Shown: positions 63,449 to 64,000 of the stretch, one piece after another
Position numbering within the stretch: the stretch's first letter is position 1
Layout of the letters: every line of letters starts with the position of its first letter
Notes under the pieces: generated by a model
Told to the model about the DNA's origin: nothing
Database searches by the model: none
The model's input: only the letters and a program-made list of their open reading frames with translations
Source of the DNA: Bradyrhizobium jicamae
Lineage (GTDB): Bacteria > Pseudomonadota > Alphaproteobacteria > Rhizobiales > Xanthobacteraceae
Assembly (NCBI RefSeq): GCF_018130215.1
Contig: NZ_JAFCKQ010000014.1
Coordinates: 1 to 64,000, forward strand
Direction: 5' to 3'
DNA length: 64,000 bases
Made by a program: the position numbers and the translations under genes

Positions 63449-64000
63449 TTCAAGAAATTCGAGATCAAAGCGAGGCCGAAGCGCTGGCTTTTCTCGGGGT
63501 GAAACTGGGTGCCAACAGCGGTGTCCTTGGCCACGATCGCGGTGACTGGACCGCCATAGTCGGCGCGTGCCAGCACGTCCGCCTCATTGGCGGCGTTGAG
63601 GTGATAGGAGTGCACGAAATAGGCATGACGCCCCTTCGGCCCGAGCGGCAGCCGCTCCACCACCGGGTGCTCGCGGACGAGGTCGAGCGTGTTCCAGCCC
63701 ATGTGCGGGACCTTGAGGCCTTCATCGCGCGGCTCGATCTTCACGACATCGCCCGTGATCCAGTCAAAACCCGCGGTCGTGACGTGCTCCTTGCCGCGCG
63801 TCGCCATCAGCTGCATGCCGACGCAGATGCCGAAGAACGGCCGCGCCTTGACACGCACCGCTTCGGTGAGCGCCTCCAGCATGCCGTCGACCGCGTCGAC
63901 ACCACGACGGCAGTCGGCAAAGGCGCCGACGCCGGGCAGCACGATGCGGTCGGCGCGATACACCGCATCGGGATCACGGGTCACCTTGATGGCTTGCGGA
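63436..64000 (-). CDS. hisH: Imidazole glycerol phosphate synthase glutaminase subunit, 5' end outside window
   Basis: The frame is open to the window edge; visible residues begin PQAIKVTRDPDAVYRAD and continue through the oxyanion/Gly motif VLPGVGAFADCR. The nucleophile Cys is in FFGICVGMQLMA and the His-Glu pair in GTQFHPEKSQRFG. The true N-terminus (about 30 residues) lies beyond base 64000. It supplies ammonia to HisF. Confidence 0.95.
   Translation of the reverse strand, partial: PQAIKVTRDPDAVYRADRIVLPGVGAFADCRRGVDAVDGMLEALTEAVRVKARPFFGICVGMQLMATRGKEHVTTAGFDWITGDVVKIEPRDEGLKVPHMGWNTLDLVREHPVVERLPLGPKGRHAYFVHSYHLNAANEADVLARADYGGPVTAIVAKDTAVGTQFHPEKSQRFGLALISNFLKWKP

Overview
The window reads as a chromosomal segment of a slow-growing rhizobium, most likely Bradyrhizobium or a close relative in the Nitrobacteraceae. 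The evidence is the high GC content, the ntrY-ntrX-hfq-hflX block, the dnaK/dnaJ neighbourhood with pyrF, dapB and gpmA, the hisHAFE-coaA run, and several intergenic palindromic repeats of the kind scattered through Bradyrhizobium genomes. The genus call is inferred from gene content and order; no marker rRNA is present.

Layout. 1-4.6 kb is an accessory scar: the end of an IS630-type transposase, the tail of a type I secretion ATPase next to an intact HlyD-type adaptor, and small unknown genes. 4.6-14.8 kb is core: ntrY, ntrX, hfq, hflX, an mgtE-type Mg transporter, mazG, queC and an acyltransferase. 14.8-15.6 kb holds two structured dispersed repeats. 15.6-23.8 kb carries an exported amine oxidase, a YiiX-like hydrolase, and a catabolic cassette (HMG-CoA-lyase family enzyme, class III CoA-transferase, LysR regulator, MFS transporter), then an EI24 membrane protein. 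23.8-29.8 kb is a small specialised-metabolism and export cluster: type III polyketide synthase, Icmt-type methyltransferase, two DHA2 transporters and an EmrA-like adaptor. 29.9-46.4 kb is housekeeping: nth, an Ada-like regulator/methyltransferase, gpmA, dapB, pyrF, a PmtA-like methyltransferase, dnaJ, dnaK (with a textbook alphaproteobacterial RpoH promoter), an exported nicotinamidase, grpE, hrcA, rph, a HAM1 pyrophosphatase and hemW. 46.4-50.1 kb is the lpoA-type/rsmI/yraN/gshB group. 57.5-64 kb has a hybrid sensor kinase and coaA-hisE-hisF-hisA-hisH, hisH running off the window.

The most unusual part is 50.2-57.5 kb. comM (YifB/Mg-chelatase-like) is cut in two by a roughly 4.6 kb element. 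The element carries a large serine recombinase, a ParB-domain protein translationally coupled to it, a palindrome-rich noncoding tract, a tRNA gene on the opposite strand, and a proline/NTETA-repeat protein. Codon use differs from the host, with many AGG/AGA/ATA codons. The two comM halves join in frame at a shared ATG to give a protein of about 512 residues. The tRNA folds perfectly, encodes its own CCA and has a short variable loop, and its anticodon is ACU. Its anticodon loop is that of an AGA/AGG arginine tRNA except for A at position 34, which would point it at serine AGU/AGC codons.

Just upstream, the promoter and first codons of comM exist twice, once intact and once decayed, flanking an acyltransferase gene. 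Both copies keep an exact GTTC-N7-GTTC sequence, the alphaproteobacterial LexA/SOS box.
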